DNA of 64,000 nucleotides from Actinernus sp. WN-2022. Taxonomy: Eukaryota; Cnidaria; Anthozoa; Actiniaria; Actinernidae. The notes below the pieces were generated by a model. It was not told the origin of the DNA and did no database searches. It saw nothing but the letters and a program-made list of their open reading frames with translations. The translations under genes and the position numbers were made by a program. Location: positions 145,878,344-145,942,343 of the forward strand of contig JAOWCC010000577.1 of assembly GCA_030867875.1 (NCBI GenBank), read 5' to 3'. This document shows positions 62,371 through 64,000 of the stretch, in pieces; the stretch's first letter is position 1, and every line of letters starts with the position of its first letter.

Positions 62371-63500
62371 CTGCGTGTCTAATTGTGCATCAACTTCCCA
62401 ATGCTAAAACATATTTCCCTACAATAGAGAAGAACAGGGTGTTATGGGGGAACAGAAAACCCCGACAAGTCAGCAGAGAGATATAACAGCTCTGACCCAG
62501 TATGACCGGCAGGGTTGATTTAGATACCCTTTTTTCGGAGCCATTAAAACTCTGGGACTTGACCATAAGGAAGATTAATAATTAACCACCACAATGTATT
62601 CACAAAGACATTCATCATACAATTTATTGACTATTTTGCAATTTCTGTCATTGCTCAACAGATTAAATTATTCTGTTATTATTCATCATTCTATTTTGCC
62701 GGTGAAATTATCGTTTCTATTCTTTCCTTTTGTATCTCTCCTTATTTTATTACATTGTGCTTTAAAATGCAGAGTTTTATTGCAATAAAAACAGCGCGGT
62801 GAACTAGACTGTAATGGACGCCACGCCCTTGAGGTGGCACCCGTCGCTCCAGACCTGTTCGCACGATTTCTCTGGCGGTAACTCTTCTCAAAAATTGTGA
62901 AAATTGTACTTTTAGCATATAAGAGTGTTAGATTTCTGACGGAAACTACAATGCCAACCTTACCTTTAGGATTGAATAATTATTATCTTGTAATTTACAG
63001 TGTTTTGAAGGTGAGATTGTAGAAATCTTGCTGTTGAACAAACGACTTTTGAACTTGACCTGGAACCCACGTGACTGCAAGGGCTCGCGCAAGAGCCAAT
63101 CAGAGGCTGGTATTCTGAGACGCCAATACCATGTTATATTGGCGTCTCAAAAGTAAACAAAATGATCAGTGAATCGTGATACAGGCACGCGTTGACTGAA
63201 CAAAAATTATGAATATTACACGAGGCCGAAGTCATCATGTAAGTCCATTGTTTTCAGTTAGTTTTGAACTTTTTAAAACGTTTTCTAGCGGTTTTATTTC
63301 CCTGCATGAAATTTCAAACAATTAATTCATAAGCGTTTCCCTAACAGTTACGTAAAGTTTTCTTTTAAAAATGTTTGCACTGAGCCGAGTCAGTCCGATG
63401 TTTAACGACGAAAACAAGCAGTGACCTCATTCGGCCTCATCAGCAACTTATTCATTATTTTTCGCTCATCGCGTACCAATATTTGTCAATAAGACAGGCA
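62371..63500. other. Gene-free stretch
   Basis: It contains a hairpin GAGACGCCAATA...TATTGGCGTCTC (63117-63149). It may include the far end of the DIRS-like element or its gag region, but no protein is recognisable. Confidence 0.35.
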
Positions 63501-63504
63501 CGTC

Positions 63505-63568
63505 TCCCGTTTAGCTCAGTGGCTGAGCTTCTGTCGCGTGCGGGAGGTCGCAGGTTCAAACCCCGGCT

Positions 63569-63605
<37 letters not shown>

Positions 63606-63720
63606 TGTGCTGCCTTTGTGAAACAATCTCGTTCTCGAACTGCAAACGGTTAGACCTTCACGTCTTCTCGGATAAGGACGTAAAATCATAGGTCCCAAGT
63701 CGGCCTCAAGTTTATCAGTC
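63505..63720 (+). mobile_element. tRNA-derived SINE
   Basis: The head has an A box (TTTAGCTCAGTGGCTGAGC) and a B box (GCAGGTTCAAACCCC), in the right order and spacing for a pol III promoter. The acceptor and T stems do not pair fully, so it is not a working tRNA. The body (AATAACTGAGTAGAATGTGC, TTCTCGGATAAGGACG) matches a SINE body that I recognise from cnidarian genomes by recollection. Confidence 0.72.
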
Positions 63721-64000
63721 TCACCAGACTGTCACGACTTACCGACGTTAATTAAAAAGTTGCTTTATTTTACTTTACATTATCACGTCTAGTGATATTT
63801 GTCACTACTCTCTATTAAAATGAAGAACTCGCTTGAGCTTTATCTTCTGGTTTACTTCAAGATTCAAAGCTTGCTTTCAATGCCACACGTGAAGGAGTGT
63901 TTGAATATTGAACACTGCACCGGAAAATAGATCTAGCTACGCCGTGGCGATTCAGGCATTTAGTAAAGCTACTGGATATGTTGTGCTAAGGCCAAGAGCT
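63721..64000. other. Window end, no gene recognised
   Basis: AT-rich sequence after the SINE; no feature supported. Confidence 0.35.

Noticed and set aside
63505..63577. Functional tRNA gene
   Set aside because: A and B boxes fit, but acceptor and T stems mispair and a SINE body follows; called a SINE.

Overview
The window reads as nuclear DNA of an animal, most likely an anthozoan cnidarian (a stony coral or sea anemone). It is AT-rich, has spliced genes with GT/AG introns, encodes rhodopsin-class receptors, and is saturated with degraded LINEs, a Penelope-like element, a DIRS-like tyrosine-recombinase retroelement, an LTR element, tRNA-derived SINEs and many foldback elements (MITEs). The species assignment is inference; the sequence alone does not prove it.

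Region 1 (1-16341, + strand) holds most of one gene, cut off at its 5' end by the window edge. Its exons encode, in order, the end of a ligand-binding lobe, a membrane helix, a pore with the potassium filter TTVGYGD, a second helix, most of a second ligand-binding lobe, a third helix and a coiled-coil tail. That is the order of an ionotropic glutamate receptor, but with a potassium-channel filter. The exon that should start the second lobe was not found. It should lie in a 9.2-kb intron that also holds two LINE fragments, a 36-bp and a 45-bp tandem array, several foldbacks and a duplicated/inverted rearrangement.

Region 2 (16342-25650) is repeats: a hammerhead-like motif, tandem and foldback elements, an unrecognised ORF split by a Mutator-like MITE with a 10-bp target duplication, and a CR1/L2-like LINE inserted inside an L1/Tx1-like LINE.

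Region 3 (25855-52860) is a receptor locus built from duplicated blocks. It has three intronless class-A GPCR genes: one divergent on the minus strand and two 94%-identical on the plus strand. Around them are three copies of a shared upstream block with a CRE-like TGACGTCA, and three copies of a minus-strand exon fragment resembling ZMYM/QRICH1-type (DUF3504-associated) proteins. Comparing the two receptor blocks shows directly which elements inserted after the duplication. Between the blocks sits an LTR element (39259-44305, minus) with gag, a MYND-like finger and an aspartic protease but no reverse transcriptase.

Region 4 (52861-64000) holds a deleted LINE, foldbacks, a Penelope-like element with a GIY-YIG domain, a Tigger-like MITE, a DIRS-like element with RT, RNase H and tyrosine recombinase (58621-62370, minus), and a tRNA-derived SINE.

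Only the channel gene and the three GPCR genes look like host genes. Nearly everything else is mobile-element sequence in various stages of decay.
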